The notes beneath the pieces were generated by a model. It searched no databases and was not told where the DNA came from. It saw nothing but the letters and a program-made list of their open reading frames with translations. 62,814 nt of DNA, taken from the NCBI RefSeq assembly GCF_001399975.1, contig NZ_LKBD01000027.1, forward strand, positions 1 to 62,814, in the 5' to 3' direction. The translations under genes were made by a program, and so were the position numbers. Positions 26,826-36,070 of this stretch are shown piece after piece (position 1 is the first letter of the stretch; the number at the start of each line of letters is the position of its first letter). This DNA is from Pseudoalteromonas sp. P1-9. GTDB lineage: Bacteria > Pseudomonadota > Gammaproteobacteria > Enterobacterales > Alteromonadaceae.

Positions 26826-28349
26826 TTATTTGCACACTGCGAACTGTTGTAACTGATTTAATTGAGCTAGCGTGGATTGCTTATATTGTGAAATATCGGT
26901 TTTTTGTTGCTGTGCCAGGTTATCAAGTTGCACCATCAAATCAGCGGCCTTTTTGCAATAATATCCATTGAGATATGCTTGAGTTAAACGGCTAGCGATA
27001 TCAAAACTGGGATTGCTTTTCATAAGACGCTCATACAGCATTATTGCCTTATCATCATCGGCATAAAAGCCCCCAGACAATGCTTGTAACAGATTTGCAT
27101 AATTTAATGCCACAATGGCATTTTCAGGAGCGATAACTAACGCTCTTTCCATTAATGCTACTGCTTGTTTATACGCTCTTTTAGTGTAAAGCAGCTCAAC
27201 TAATTCAAAGAAAAGAGACGTTTTTAACGGAGAAAATATATTGGCCTTTTCAACATACTGTTCACCTTTCGAAATTTCATCTAATTGTATGAAAGTCTTT
27301 GCTAATGCAAAATTTGCGGGTAAATCATTTGGTGCATCTTTTAAAACCAGAAGATAATGTGTCTTTGCCAACTCAAAGTTTTGACTAAAATATAGTAACT
27401 CAGCAAGATTATAGTGGGCCGTTGTGTTATTTGGGTCTAACGTTAATGCCTCTAAAAGCACATTTTTAGCTTCATCCATTTGACCTAATTGAACTAGCGT
27501 TGCACTCAAATTCACTCTCGCTCTTGCACTTTTAGGCTCGCTCTTAATAGCATCGACGAAATACTGTTGTGCTTTTTGATACTGTCCCATTGAAAATGCA
27601 GACTTACCTTTTAATAAGTTAATACGCTCGCCTTTGGCCAAATCAGCAATTTCAGTGAAAATGGGGTCGATTGGTTTCACACCTATTTTTCCACTGAGCT
27701 TAAGACTTTCTCGCGCTTCATTTTTTAAATTAAGCGCTCGCTGGCTCATGGCAATTTTATAGTACAAACGACTCGCTTTCGGTTGTAATGACAGAGCTTG
27801 ATAATAAAACTCAATTGCTTTTTGGTGCTGCTTTTGTAACTGATATATATCACCTTGCAGCATCAACACTGTAGGTGTTTTAAGTAACCCCTCTGGTAAG
27901 CTTGATAATTTGGTTTGAGCAAATCCGAGTTGCTCCAGATTAATAGCAGACTCAATCAGACTAGTATGCGCAGGTAAGTAATTTGAATCTATTTTTAGCG
28001 CAATTTCAAAAGCGTCAATGGCATTTTCCAGCATATTCGCTTGTAGGTAACTTTTTGCTAATAAATACTGCACATCAAATTTTTGCGGAGATAATTCAAT
28101 AACCTTTAAATAACAGTTTATGGCTTGTTCAAAAAATTCATAAGCCTGTAATGTTTTACCAAGCTTAAACAACGCTTCTGTATTTGTCTCATCTAACTCA
28201 ATTATTTGCTGTTGAATATGCTCAGTAACTAAGGGCTCCAAACTATCAAACGACATTGCTTTAAGCTTGTCTGATAATTCTGATGAAAATACTTGGCTTG
28301 ATACAAGCAATAGCCCACACGCTAGGAACTTTTTAATACAGATATGCAT
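26826..28349 (-). CDS. secreted TPR-repeat protein
   Basis: The 507-residue protein has a signal peptide (MHICIKKFLACGLLLVSSQV, cleavage near FSS) followed by about 12-13 tetratricopeptide repeats. These show the usual small and aromatic residues, for example AFEIALKIDSNYLPAH and ALTLDPNNTTAHYNLAELLY. TPR arrays hold protein complexes together. The gene sits between the CRTAC1-like gene and the giant lipoprotein gene, with short gaps on both sides. It is probably a periplasmic scaffold for the proteins of this locus. Confidence 0.88.
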   Translation of the reverse strand: MHICIKKFLACGLLLVSSQVFSSELSDKLKAMSFDSLEPLVTEHIQQQIIELDETNTEALFKLGKTLQAYEFFEQAINCYLKVIELSPQKFDVQYLLAKSYLQANMLENAIDAFEIALKIDSNYLPAHTSLIESAINLEQLGFAQTKLSSLPEGLLKTPTVLMLQGDIYQLQKQHQKAIEFYYQALSLQPKASRLYYKIAMSQRALNLKNEARESLKLSGKIGVKPIDPIFTEIADLAKGERINLLKGKSAFSMGQYQKAQQYFVDAIKSEPKSARARVNLSATLVQLGQMDEAKNVLLEALTLDPNNTTAHYNLAELLYFSQNFELAKTHYLLVLKDAPNDLPANFALAKTFIQLDEISKGEQYVEKANIFSPLKTSLFFELVELLYTKRAYKQAVALMERALVIAPENAIVALNYANLLQALSGGFYADDDKAIMLYERLMKSNPSFDIASRLTQAYLNGYYCKKAADLMVQLDNLAQQQKTDISQYKQSTLAQLNQLQQFAVCK

Positions 28350-28372
28350 TTAGTTAACTCTTATTTAGCAAG

Positions 28373-30085
28373 CTATAGTGTTATCGAATTATACTGGTTT
28401 AGCTTAAACGAATTTAATATTTGCGGTTTTTTACTCGGCTGATGGATCACCACTTGATTAATTTTCGTGTTATTTCCTAAACCCACCAAGATCCGATCAT
28501 CGTTTGCTGAACAATAACTACCATCGGCTCTAACACGGCGCCATATAGACTTTCCAGAAGCCAATTTAACCTCAATTTTTGCACCATAACTGGTACGTTT
28601 AAATTGTTTCGAATTCAATGAGAAACCCACCCAGTTAGGTTTTTGTGTATAGGTATTTTGCAAAATGCGTACTGGTCCATTGTTATTAAAAACAACTAAA
28701 TCTGTATCACCATCATTATCCAAATCGCCAACAGCCGCACCACGTGATACATAACTTTGGTTTAAAGAACTAACACTTTCCCCCTTTAATTCTTTAAAAC
28801 TTCCACCTGAAATATTCATAAACAATTGATTAGGTTGCTTTAATGGATAGATTTCACCTGCCTGTAATTGAGATTCAATAGAGGTAACAGCGCCATTTAA
28901 AACTACTAAATCCAAAAAGGTATCGTTATCAAAATCCAACCAAGCAGTTCCAAAAGCAGTGTATGGCAAGCTTGATAAACCAAGTCCCATTTTTTGACTC
29001 ACATCGGTAAATAAGCCGGTTCCGTCATTTTTATATAATGTATTTGTTTCACCCATAAGGTGAGTCATAAACAAATCACTGTCACCATCATTATCAAAAT
29101 CCGCAGCATCTACGCCCATACTTGCTTCAGCTTGACCATCTAAGTTAAAAGCAGTACCAGAAAAAAGTGCATCATCAACAAACCCTTTACCTTGTTGATT
29201 TAACCACAGCTGGTTAGCCGCACCATCATTAGCAACAAATAAGTCAAGCCACCCATCACTATTAAAATCATCAGCAATCACGCCAAGCCCTGGTCCTGCT
29301 TGATAGTCTGATAGAGTTTTAAATGTCACATCAGAAAAACTACCATCGCCATTATTTAGATAGAGGGTATCAGCTTGAGGTGTAAAAGCAGCTGGACCGC
29401 AATAATCTAGGCGGCTATTGCGGGCATAGCACTTTTTAAGATTATTAACATCATAATCAACATAGTTAGTGATATATAAATCAAGCCAACCATCATTGTT
29501 ATAATCAAAAAAGCTCGCACTCGTACCCCAACGATGTTGCGATTGTTTTAATGCATCACTGTGATCTGAGAATGTGCCGTCACCGTTATTTTTTAAAAGA
29601 CGATTAAAGCCATAATTTGTTACGACAAGATCGCGCCATCCGTCATTATTATAATCACCAACAGCAACGCCCATACCGTAATCAGTAACCGCTAATTTGC
29701 TTTGCTCTGTAACATCTGTAAAACTAACATTTCCTCGTACTTTGCCATTTAAAATAAAATCATTGCGATACAATTTATCGCCGACTGGCTGCTGGGGTTT
29801 ATAAAGCGTATCTTTTAAGGTGTCTTTTTTACCAAGCAAAGCACCTTGCACTATGTATAAATCAAGGTCACCATCATTATCATAATCGAATAAGGCTCCG
29901 CCAGAGCCTGTCATTTCAGGAAAATAAAACTTTCCTGTCATACCATTAAAATGATTGAAGTTTACTCCGCTTTTCTGAGTAATATCTTCAAATATAGAAT
30001 TACTCGCAATCACCACAAATGGTAAAAACAGTATAAATAATGTGAACTTAATGCCCTTTTTTTGAATCTTAGAGTGCTTACTCAT
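28373..30085 (-). CDS. secreted CRTAC1-like FG-GAP/ASPIC-UnbV protein
   Basis: The 570-residue protein has a signal peptide (hydrophobic stretch at about 13-28), then repeated FG-GAP/VCBS units with calcium loops (DYDNDGDLDLY, DYNNDGWRDL, DFDNDGDSDLF, DLDNDGDTDLV). A C-terminal ASPIC/UnbV domain is marked by TSYGAKIEVKLASGKSIWR. It has the same architecture as the anchored protein at 21688-23517 but lacks the membrane anchor. A clear AGGGAA ribosome binding site precedes the ATG. It is the second gene of the NeuC-led operon, 8 bp after the epimerase. Confidence 0.9.
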   Translation of the reverse strand: MSKHSKIQKKGIKFTLFILFLPFVVIASNSIFEDITQKSGVNFNHFNGMTGKFYFPEMTGSGGALFDYDNDGDLDLYIVQGALLGKKDTLKDTLYKPQQPVGDKLYRNDFILNGKVRGNVSFTDVTEQSKLAVTDYGMGVAVGDYNNDGWRDLVVTNYGFNRLLKNNGDGTFSDHSDALKQSQHRWGTSASFFDYNNDGWLDLYITNYVDYDVNNLKKCYARNSRLDYCGPAAFTPQADTLYLNNGDGSFSDVTFKTLSDYQAGPGLGVIADDFNSDGWLDLFVANDGAANQLWLNQQGKGFVDDALFSGTAFNLDGQAEASMGVDAADFDNDGDSDLFMTHLMGETNTLYKNDGTGLFTDVSQKMGLGLSSLPYTAFGTAWLDFDNDTFLDLVVLNGAVTSIESQLQAGEIYPLKQPNQLFMNISGGSFKELKGESVSSLNQSYVSRGAAVGDLDNDGDTDLVVFNNNGPVRILQNTYTQKPNWVGFSLNSKQFKRTSYGAKIEVKLASGKSIWRRVRADGSYCSANDDRILVGLGNNTKINQVVIHQPSKKPQILNSFKLNQYNSITL

Positions 30086-30093
30086 TACTTTCC

Positions 30094-31242
30094 CTACAAT
30101 TGGTTTTTCTTAAAGAGCAAAACATCTCGTTCTGGTAATGATTTGATCACATCTCTGATAATTACAGAGGCATCGCCATTGCCATATGGATTAATTGTAT
30201 CTTTAATTGATTCTCTAAATTCAGTGCTAAGTGCTTGCGTAATCGCATTCGAGATGGCTTTTTTATCCGCTTTTACATCGATAATATTCTTCGCTTGTTC
30301 TCGTCCTTTTTGACGTAAACCTATATTAATTGTGGGTAAACAAAAACTTGGGGTTTCCATTATGCCGCTTGATGAATTTCCAATCATGCAATCTGCACTT
30401 GCCAACAGGCTAAAATAACTCACAGGATCTAAATTAACACATAGCTGTGAATTAGCATGTCTTTCACAAAATTGTTGTGCATTTTGCATAATAATATGAG
30501 AACCAGAGTCTGCATTAGGAAAACAAAAAACATATTGAACATAGTGTTCACTTAATGCTGAAAATAACGAATCAACTTCAATCGTTGTATCTTTAAGTAA
30601 AGTAACTGAATGAAGTGCAACAACAACTATTGGTAAATTATTCTGTAGACCTAATTGCTGAATAACTTCTTGCTTATTTTTTATTGCTGACTTTGCAATA
30701 TGATCAAGTGATGGGGCACCGCTAAAATGCACTCGCCACTCTTCTTCGCCCATTGCCAAAACTCGTTGTTTTGCTTTTTCTGTCGGAGTGAAATGAATAT
30801 GACTCATTTTAGTTAACGCATTACGTACAGCATCATCAATTGCACCTTCGCTAATATCACCACCTTCAATGTGCAAAATTGGAATACGTAATGTTAATGC
30901 TACATTGGCAGGCGCTAACATTTCATAACGATCTGCAATGATTAATACTAAGTCAGGTTTTAATTGGGATAGCTTATCCGCAAGGCTCAGCGTAGCTAAA
31001 CCAAGAGATTTTGCCATTCCCAGATCTGTATCTGAGCTCAAAAGACACTCTATTGTTTCGATATGAGAGAAGTTTTCAGCTGCAATCTCTTGCCAAGTAT
31101 TACCATACTCTGGCGACATATGAGCCGCCATTGCAACTATGGTTAATTCAATTTCTGAGTCGGCTTCAAGTAACTTAAGCGGCCAATATAAATGGCTGTA
31201 ATCTGCACGTGAACTGGTAATTGCGGCAACTTTCTTCTTCAT
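30094..31242 (-). CDS. UDP-N-acetylglucosamine 2-epimerase, NeuC-like (hydrolysing)
   Basis: The 382-residue cytosolic enzyme has a GT-B-like fold. The N-terminus KVAAITSSRADYSHLYWPL, the central HIEGGDISEGAIDDAVRNA with KMSHIHFTPTE, and the late IGNSSSGIMETPSF motif are typical of hydrolysing UDP-GlcNAc 2-epimerases that feed sialic, legionaminic or related sugar synthesis. No NeuB or NeuA homolog is in the window, so it may act alone or with genes elsewhere. It is the first gene of an operon that otherwise makes secreted FG-GAP and TPR proteins. One guess is a role in glycosylating them. Confidence 0.85.
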   Translation of the reverse strand: MKKKVAAITSSRADYSHLYWPLKLLEADSEIELTIVAMAAHMSPEYGNTWQEIAAENFSHIETIECLLSSDTDLGMAKSLGLATLSLADKLSQLKPDLVLIIADRYEMLAPANVALTLRIPILHIEGGDISEGAIDDAVRNALTKMSHIHFTPTEKAKQRVLAMGEEEWRVHFSGAPSLDHIAKSAIKNKQEVIQQLGLQNNLPIVVVALHSVTLLKDTTIEVDSLFSALSEHYVQYVFCFPNADSGSHIIMQNAQQFCERHANSQLCVNLDPVSYFSLLASADCMIGNSSSGIMETPSFCLPTINIGLRQKGREQAKNIIDVKADKKAISNAITQALSTEFRESIKDTINPYGNGDASVIIRDVIKSLPERDVLLFKKNQL

Positions 31243-31353
31243 GTTATTTCCAACAATTTTTTGTTGTATGTTACATGAATTTTAACTGAGGCTTAAGTCA
31301 AACATAGAACCACTGCTAGCATTTGGTATGCGACTTCCTTGTCGCAACTTAAT

Positions 31354-32085
31354 TTAAAACACCACCGATTGCTCTGAAGTGCATTGATTGGTGCCCGCTT
31401 CACATACTTTATAAGTATAGCTACCACCGCCTTTTACGCCGATGTTATCTGTATATTCACCATTATTGCTTACTGAGGTAACAACAGTGCCATTACGGTA
31501 AATGTCGACCGAACTGCCCGATATGCCCGACCAAACAAGGTCTACATGTTGTACGCCCCTTACTTTATAGCCAGTTATGTTAAGGTCTGTAGTACCTGGG
31601 TCACCACCGCCATCACCACCGCATGGGTTAGCAATTAAGTAATCATCTGCGGCTTTTGCTTGCACTATGCCATAACCAAAGTACACATCTTTACCAGCGG
31701 TGCCCCCATCAAGCGCGCTCGATTTTAATGCACTACGAATTTCTTGACCGCTACAATCAGAATGATTAGACCAAACCAGTGCAGCAATACCTGCAACAGC
31801 TGGTGTTGCCATGGAAGTACCACTCATATAGCCATCTCCCACTTTAACGCGAATAGAAAACGCATTTATCACTTGGCTTCTGTCTTCAAAAGCAACGCCC
31901 ACTGTTGGGATATTAGTGTTATTAGGTGTGCCCAATGTACCACTGAATAATCCAGCCTCATTATTCACTATAACCGCAGCAATACCGCCTGAGTTTTGGC
32001 AATTAAGCGCTTTAACTTGCACCAACCATCATTACTGACGAATAGCCTGCAGGATAACTGTACTTGAGAGAAGCATTGTTTTTAG
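31354..32085 (-). pseudogene. remnant of a secreted subtilisin-like (S8) protease
   Basis: The frame at 31354-32025 encodes the end of a subtilase: part of a protease-associated domain (NSGGIAAVIVNNE), the catalytic-serine motif SGTSMATPAVAGIAALVW, and a C-terminal beta domain. There is no upstream catalytic Asp/His region and no proper start (the frame opens with TTG). A second frame directly upstream reads SYPAGYSSVMMVGAS then a stop, which is also a piece of the S8 domain. The segment normally joining the two is missing. The gene has thus suffered an internal deletion with frame change and loss of its 5' part. Confidence 0.8.
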
Positions 32086-32162
32086 GCTTAAGCGCTAAGA
32101 TAAGCAGAAAGCAATAAATAGTAGGTTGGGTAGATAAAATCTAATAGAGAAAAGGTGTAATA

Positions 32163-32195
32163 AAAAAGCGCCCTAAATAAAGGTTATTTAAGGCG
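32163..32195 (-). terminator. terminator after purC
   Basis: An imperfect stem of about 12 bp (CGCCTTAAATAA with TTTATTTAGGGCG) is followed on the minus strand by TTTTTTA. Confidence 0.75.
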
Positions 32196-32204
32196 TATTA
32201 AAGC

Positions 32205-33305
32205 TTAGTCGATTAGACCATACTCTTTATCAAGAATATCGATCACTTCTTGACGTGGATCGCTTGGGATTTCTAACTGTTTACCAACAATTTTGCTCGC
32301 AATACCTACGTAAGTGTCTGACACTTGCATCATCACATCTACCGGTAGTTTGTAACCTTTGGCGAGTTCTTCACGTTCATCCATGCGATCTTTATTAAGT
32401 AATACATCGCTATCAGGCACGTTATTAATTAATAACTGGCGGAAACCCTCTTTCGAGTTTTCAACAATCTTACCATCGCGATAAGCTGGGCCATCCCAAA
32501 TACGTGATGAATCTGGTGTACCAACTTCATCGATATAAATAAGCTTATGCGAACCATCTACTTCTTCTACATAACCAAACTCAAATTTCGTATCCACAAA
32601 AATTTGGTCAAGCTCAGCTAATTGCTTACTAATTAGAGCAAAACCTTCTGTTAGTAACTTTTCGTACTGCGCTACATCCGCTTCTGATTTAAAGTTAAAT
32701 GCCGCTAAGTTATCAGTAATGTTTTTGCGTGTAATGTTTACATCATCAACTGGCGGCACTTCTGGCACATCAGTAATAATACCTTTGGTTGAAGGTGTAA
32801 TAAGTACGTCGTTTAACTTTTGATTTGCTTCAAGGCCTTCTGGTAACTCAATACCACAGAAGTTGCGAACGCCTTTTGCGTAATCGCGCCACATGCTGCC
32901 AGTAATGTATTGGCGTGCAATTGCTTCAACGCGAACAGTTTCAGCTTTACGTACAATCCATACATAAGGATGTGGAATATCAACAATGTGGTTACCCGCA
33001 AGGCCTGCTTCATCAAATAATTTAAACCAGTGAGAAGCCACTGAGTTAAGTGCAATACCTTTACCTGGCACACCATTTAAGCCATTTTCACCTTGCCAAA
33101 TACAGTCAAACGCTGAAATACGGTCTGAAATAACCATCAGTGCAAGTGGTGTATCTTTTGGAATGTTATATCCCTTTTCTTCGATTAAGCGAACGCTGTC
33201 TTGCTCGGTTAACCAATAAACACTGCGAACTTTACCGCTGTGAACCTTACCTTTGGTACGGATCGGTAAATCGTCATTTACGTCCAAAACCTTATATGAA
33301 CTCAT
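32205..33305 (-). CDS. purC: phosphoribosylaminoimidazole-succinocarboxamide synthase
   Basis: SAICAR synthase joins CAIR and aspartate in purine synthesis. The 366-residue length is the long form used by Vibrio and Alteromonadales, compared with about 237 residues in E. coli. Recognisable segments are GKVRSVYW near the N-terminus, the nucleotide-site region [11 protein letters not shown], the [12 protein letters not shown] motif and the [16 protein letters not shown] stretch late in the protein. It stands alone on the minus strand, divergent from the zinc-type ABC operon. Confidence 0.96.
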   Translation of the reverse strand: MSSYKVLDVNDDLPIRTKGKVHSGKVRSVYWLTEQDSVRLIEEKGYNIPKDTPLALMVISDRISAFDCIWQGENGLNGVPGKGIALNSVASHWFKLFDEAGLAGNHIVDIPHPYVWIVRKAETVRVEAIARQYITGSMWRDYAKGVRNFCGIELPEGLEANQKLNDVLITPSTKGIITDVPEVPPVDDVNITRKNITDNLAAFNFKSEADVAQYEKLLTEGFALISKQLAELDQIFVDTKFEFGYVEEVDGSHKLIYIDEVGTPDSSRIWDGPAYRDGKIVENSKEGFRQLLINNVPDSDVLLNKDRMDEREELAKGYKLPVDVMMQVSDTYVGIASKIVGKQLEIPSDPRQEVIDILDKEYGLID

Positions 33306-33463
33306 GGAAACTCCAAAAGATATTTTTGATACTAGAAAAGCGCGTTATGCGCTCTAAATTGGGGTGCGCCAATTTTAGTGAAAAGTCACTGTAAACTCAA
33401 TAATTGAACAAAAAAAGCAAGGGTATGAATTGCTATCGCAAAAGATTGGTTTCAAGGTATTGT

Positions 33464-33478
33464 TGTTATAGTATCACA
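33464..33478 (+). promoter_or_regulatory. Zur-box-like palindrome
   Basis: TGTTATAGTATCACA differs at one position from the gammaproteobacterial Zur consensus core TGTTATAnTATAACA. The dyad symmetry extends further, to ATTG on the left and CAAT on the right. It lies 26 bp before the ATPase gene start, so bound Zur would block the promoter when zinc is plentiful. Confidence 0.6.
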
Positions 33479-33504
33479 CCAATGTAAACTAATTTTGTGC
33501 AGTC

Positions 33505-34191
33505 ATGTTAGCGATAAACAATCTCACTTTTTCTTACCCAGGCGCTCGCAGCCAATTTGTGCTGCATGATTTTGCCTTAGCAAATGGCGAACATGTGTTT
33601 ATTTACGGCCCAAGCGGCAGTGGTAAATCAACTTTGCTGTCACTAATTACCGGAGTGCAAAAACATAACAGTGGTTCAATCTCGATTTTAGACACGGCTT
33701 TTTCGACTCTGTCACAAAAACAAAAAGATCGCTTTCGCGCAGATCATATTGGCTATATTTTTCAGCAATTTAATTTAATCCCTTTTTTATCGGCGACCGA
33801 AAATGTAGCGCTGGGGTGTGAGTTCTCAAAAATACGTACTGAAAAAGCCACAGCCAAATACGGCAGTCTTGAAAAAGGAGCGACAACATTATTAATGGCG
33901 CTTGGTTTAAGCGAACAGAATATTGCTAAGCCAGTCAGTCAACTCAGTATCGGGCAACAACAACGCGTTGCCGCTGCCAGAGCATTACTTGGTGAACCAG
34001 AGCTCATCATTGCCGATGAACCTACGTCTGCTCTTGATAACGACGCCCGAGAAGAATTTATTAACCAGCTTTTTGAGCAAGCTAACAATAATCAAACCAG
34101 TATTTTGTTTGTCAGCCACGACCAAACGCTCGCAAATTTATTTGATAGGCAAGTGGCGCTTGCAAGCTTTATGCAGGAGCAAGCACTATGA
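33505..34191 (+). CDS. ABC transporter ATP-binding protein (LolD/MacB type)
   Basis: The 228-residue protein is a typical ABC ATPase: Walker A GPSGSGKST (about 36-44), Q-loop FQQFNLIPFLSA, signature LSIGQQQRVA, Walker B LIIADEPTSALD and H-loop FVSHD. It belongs to the LolD/MacB-like group that pairs with FtsX-type permeases. Its stop overlaps the permease start by 4 bp (ATGA). The Zur-like site upstream and the histidine-rich permease suggest zinc handling. The gene order ATPase-permease-DUF3299 recalls the Vibrio zinc-regulated zrg locus as I remember it. Confidence 0.92.
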   Translation: MLAINNLTFSYPGARSQFVLHDFALANGEHVFIYGPSGSGKSTLLSLITGVQKHNSGSISILDTAFSTLSQKQKDRFRADHIGYIFQQFNLIPFLSATENVALGCEFSKIRTEKATAKYGSLEKGATTLLMALGLSEQNIAKPVSQLSIGQQQRVAAARALLGEPELIIADEPTSALDNDAREEFINQLFEQANNNQTSILFVSHDQTLANLFDRQVALASFMQEQAL

Positions 34192-35519
34192 GCCTATTAA
34201 CCCTCTCGCGTAAAAGCTTACTGAATCGTTTTTCAAGTATTGCGATAACGACCATTGCGATTGCTTTAAGTATTACCTTGTTACTACTTATTGAACGCGC
34301 CCGTGTTGATGCCAAAGCAAGCTTTCATAATACGGTATCAGGCACCGACTTAATTGTCGGTGCTCGCACTGGCAGCACCGAATTATTACTTTTTTCGGTA
34401 TTTCGTATCGGTCACCCAACGAACAATTTAAGTTTCACAAGCTATCAAGATATTACCAGCAAACGCTCAGTAAAATGGGCTATTCCACTTTCGCTTGGTG
34501 ATAGCCACAAAGGTTTTAGCGTTATTGGTACCAATAATGACTACTTTGCTCATTACCGTTATGCCAATAAGCAAAACCTCGCATTCTCAAAAGGACACGC
34601 TTTTGAACAAGTAAATCATGTGGTGCTTGGTAGTAATGTCGCTAAAAAGCTGCATTACCATTTAGGTGACTCGATTATACTGTCGCATGGCGCTGGCAAT
34701 ACCAGCTTTCATCATCATGACGACCACCCATTTAAAGTCGTGGGAATTTTAGCGGCAACCGGCACGGCGGTAGACAACAGTGTGCATGTACCGTTAGTGG
34801 CAATTGATAATATTCATGGCTCAGCGACAGCGCCCAGCATTAGCGAAAAGCATCAAGCAGGCGAGCATCATGACCATGACCACCATGATGATCAGCATCG
34901 CAGCGAAAAAAGTGATAAACATAGCAAGTTGCCTGCACTATCAAATGCGGAACTCACTGGTCAGCCAAAACAGATCAGCGCATTTTTATTAGGCCTAAAA
35001 AGTCCAATTTTTGCACTTCAGCTACAGCGCAACATCAGCCAATACAAACAAGAACCACTACTGGCGATTATGCCCAAATTCACTTTGCGCCAATTATGGG
35101 AAGTAGTCGGTATATTTGAAAAAGCCTTATTGGTTATTTCAGGTGCAGTCGTGGTCATCGCGTTGCTTGGTATGCTGACTAACTTACTGGCAAGTCTCAG
35201 CCAACGCCGCCGCGAGCTTGCGATTTTACGCTCAGTGGGCGCTACACCTCGTACTATATTCACTTTGCTCGGGTTAGAAGCACTTTTAATCACAGTGTGT
35301 GCCACCTTGCTGGCCATCGCATTTTATTATCTTGTCATTGTCTTGCTTGCTAATATGTTTGGCAGCATCAGTGGTATTCACTTGCAACTTATGGCACTTA
35401 GCCAATATCAAATGAGTTTATTGGCTGGTATTATTTTGCTTGGCACCTTATTTGGTTGTTTACCTGCTTACAAAGCATATCGTTACGCATTGAGCGATGG
35501 CTTAACCATAAAAGTTTGA
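34188..35519 (+). CDS. FtsX-like ABC transporter permease with histidine-rich loop
   Basis: The 443-residue protein has one N-terminal membrane segment, a large periplasmic region (about 45-305) and three C-terminal membrane segments, the FtsX/MacB arrangement. The segment SQRRRELAILRSVGATP between helices is the usual coupling region. Two histidine-rich patches occur in the periplasmic part: SFHHHDDHP (about 175) and a run with HHDHDHHDDQH at about 227-237. These look like metal-binding sites and fit control by zinc. Its partners are the ATPase before it and the DUF3299 protein 7 bp after it. Confidence 0.88.
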   Translation: MSLLTLSRKSLLNRFSSIAITTIAIALSITLLLLIERARVDAKASFHNTVSGTDLIVGARTGSTELLLFSVFRIGHPTNNLSFTSYQDITSKRSVKWAIPLSLGDSHKGFSVIGTNNDYFAHYRYANKQNLAFSKGHAFEQVNHVVLGSNVAKKLHYHLGDSIILSHGAGNTSFHHHDDHPFKVVGILAATGTAVDNSVHVPLVAIDNIHGSATAPSISEKHQAGEHHDHDHHDDQHRSEKSDKHSKLPALSNAELTGQPKQISAFLLGLKSPIFALQLQRNISQYKQEPLLAIMPKFTLRQLWEVVGIFEKALLVISGAVVVIALLGMLTNLLASLSQRRRELAILRSVGATPRTIFTLLGLEALLITVCATLLAIAFYYLVIVLLANMFGSISGIHLQLMALSQYQMSLLAGIILLGTLFGCLPAYKAYRYALSDGLTIKV

Positions 35520-35526
35520 GAATTAT

Positions 35527-36027
35527 ATGAAACGACATTCGCTATTGTTTACTTTTTTCGCCTTAATAACGTTATTAAGTAATCAGCTGTTTGCCAATGG
35601 CAAAGCAAAAGAACTTTACTGGGAAGACCTCATTCCTAAAGGCTATTCGTCATCACCAGTTGAAGGACAATCCGCACACAATGAAAATTCTGAGGCCAAT
35701 TGGGTTCAACCCGATTTAAATGCCCCCATCGTAAAAGAACTCAATAATACCATGGTGACATTACCGGGCTTTGTAGTGCCACTTGAAGGTAATGATGAAG
35801 TCATCACCGAATTTTTATTAGTACCTTACTTTGGCGCATGTATTCATGTACCACCGCCGCCACCCAACCAAATTGTGCACGTAACCTTTAAAGATGGCGT
35901 GCCAATTGAAAGCCTTTACGATGCGATTTCTGTTACCGGTAAAATGAAAACCGAAAGCTGGGAAGGCGAGCTAGCAAAAGTAGGTTATCGTATCGAAGGC
36001 GTAGGCGTTGCCCCATTTGACCTTTAA
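35527..36027 (+). CDS. DUF3299 periplasmic protein
   Basis: The 166-residue exported protein has a signal peptide (MKRHSLLFTFFALITLLSNQ, cleavage near LFA). The mature part contains the conserved DUF3299 stretch YFGACIHVPPPPPNQIVHV and an earlier LPGFVVPLEG. The fold is unknown to me. It is the third gene of the ATPase-permease operon and probably delivers or binds the transported ligand. The ligand may be zinc, given the Zur-like site and the histidine-rich permease. Confidence 0.85.
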   Translation: MKRHSLLFTFFALITLLSNQLFANGKAKELYWEDLIPKGYSSSPVEGQSAHNENSEANWVQPDLNAPIVKELNNTMVTLPGFVVPLEGNDEVITEFLLVPYFGACIHVPPPPPNQIVHVTFKDGVPIESLYDAISVTGKMKTESWEGELAKVGYRIEGVGVAPFDL

Positions 36028-36039
36028 ATACACCTAAAC

Positions 36040-36064
36040 AAAAAGGCGCTAAGGCGCCTTTTTT
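36040..36064. terminator. bidirectional terminator between the DUF3299 gene and mutM
   Basis: A stem AAAAAGGCGC with GCGCCTTTTT and a short loop has A- and T-runs on either side. It can end transcription from both convergent genes. Confidence 0.85.
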
Positions 36065-36070
36065 CTAGCT

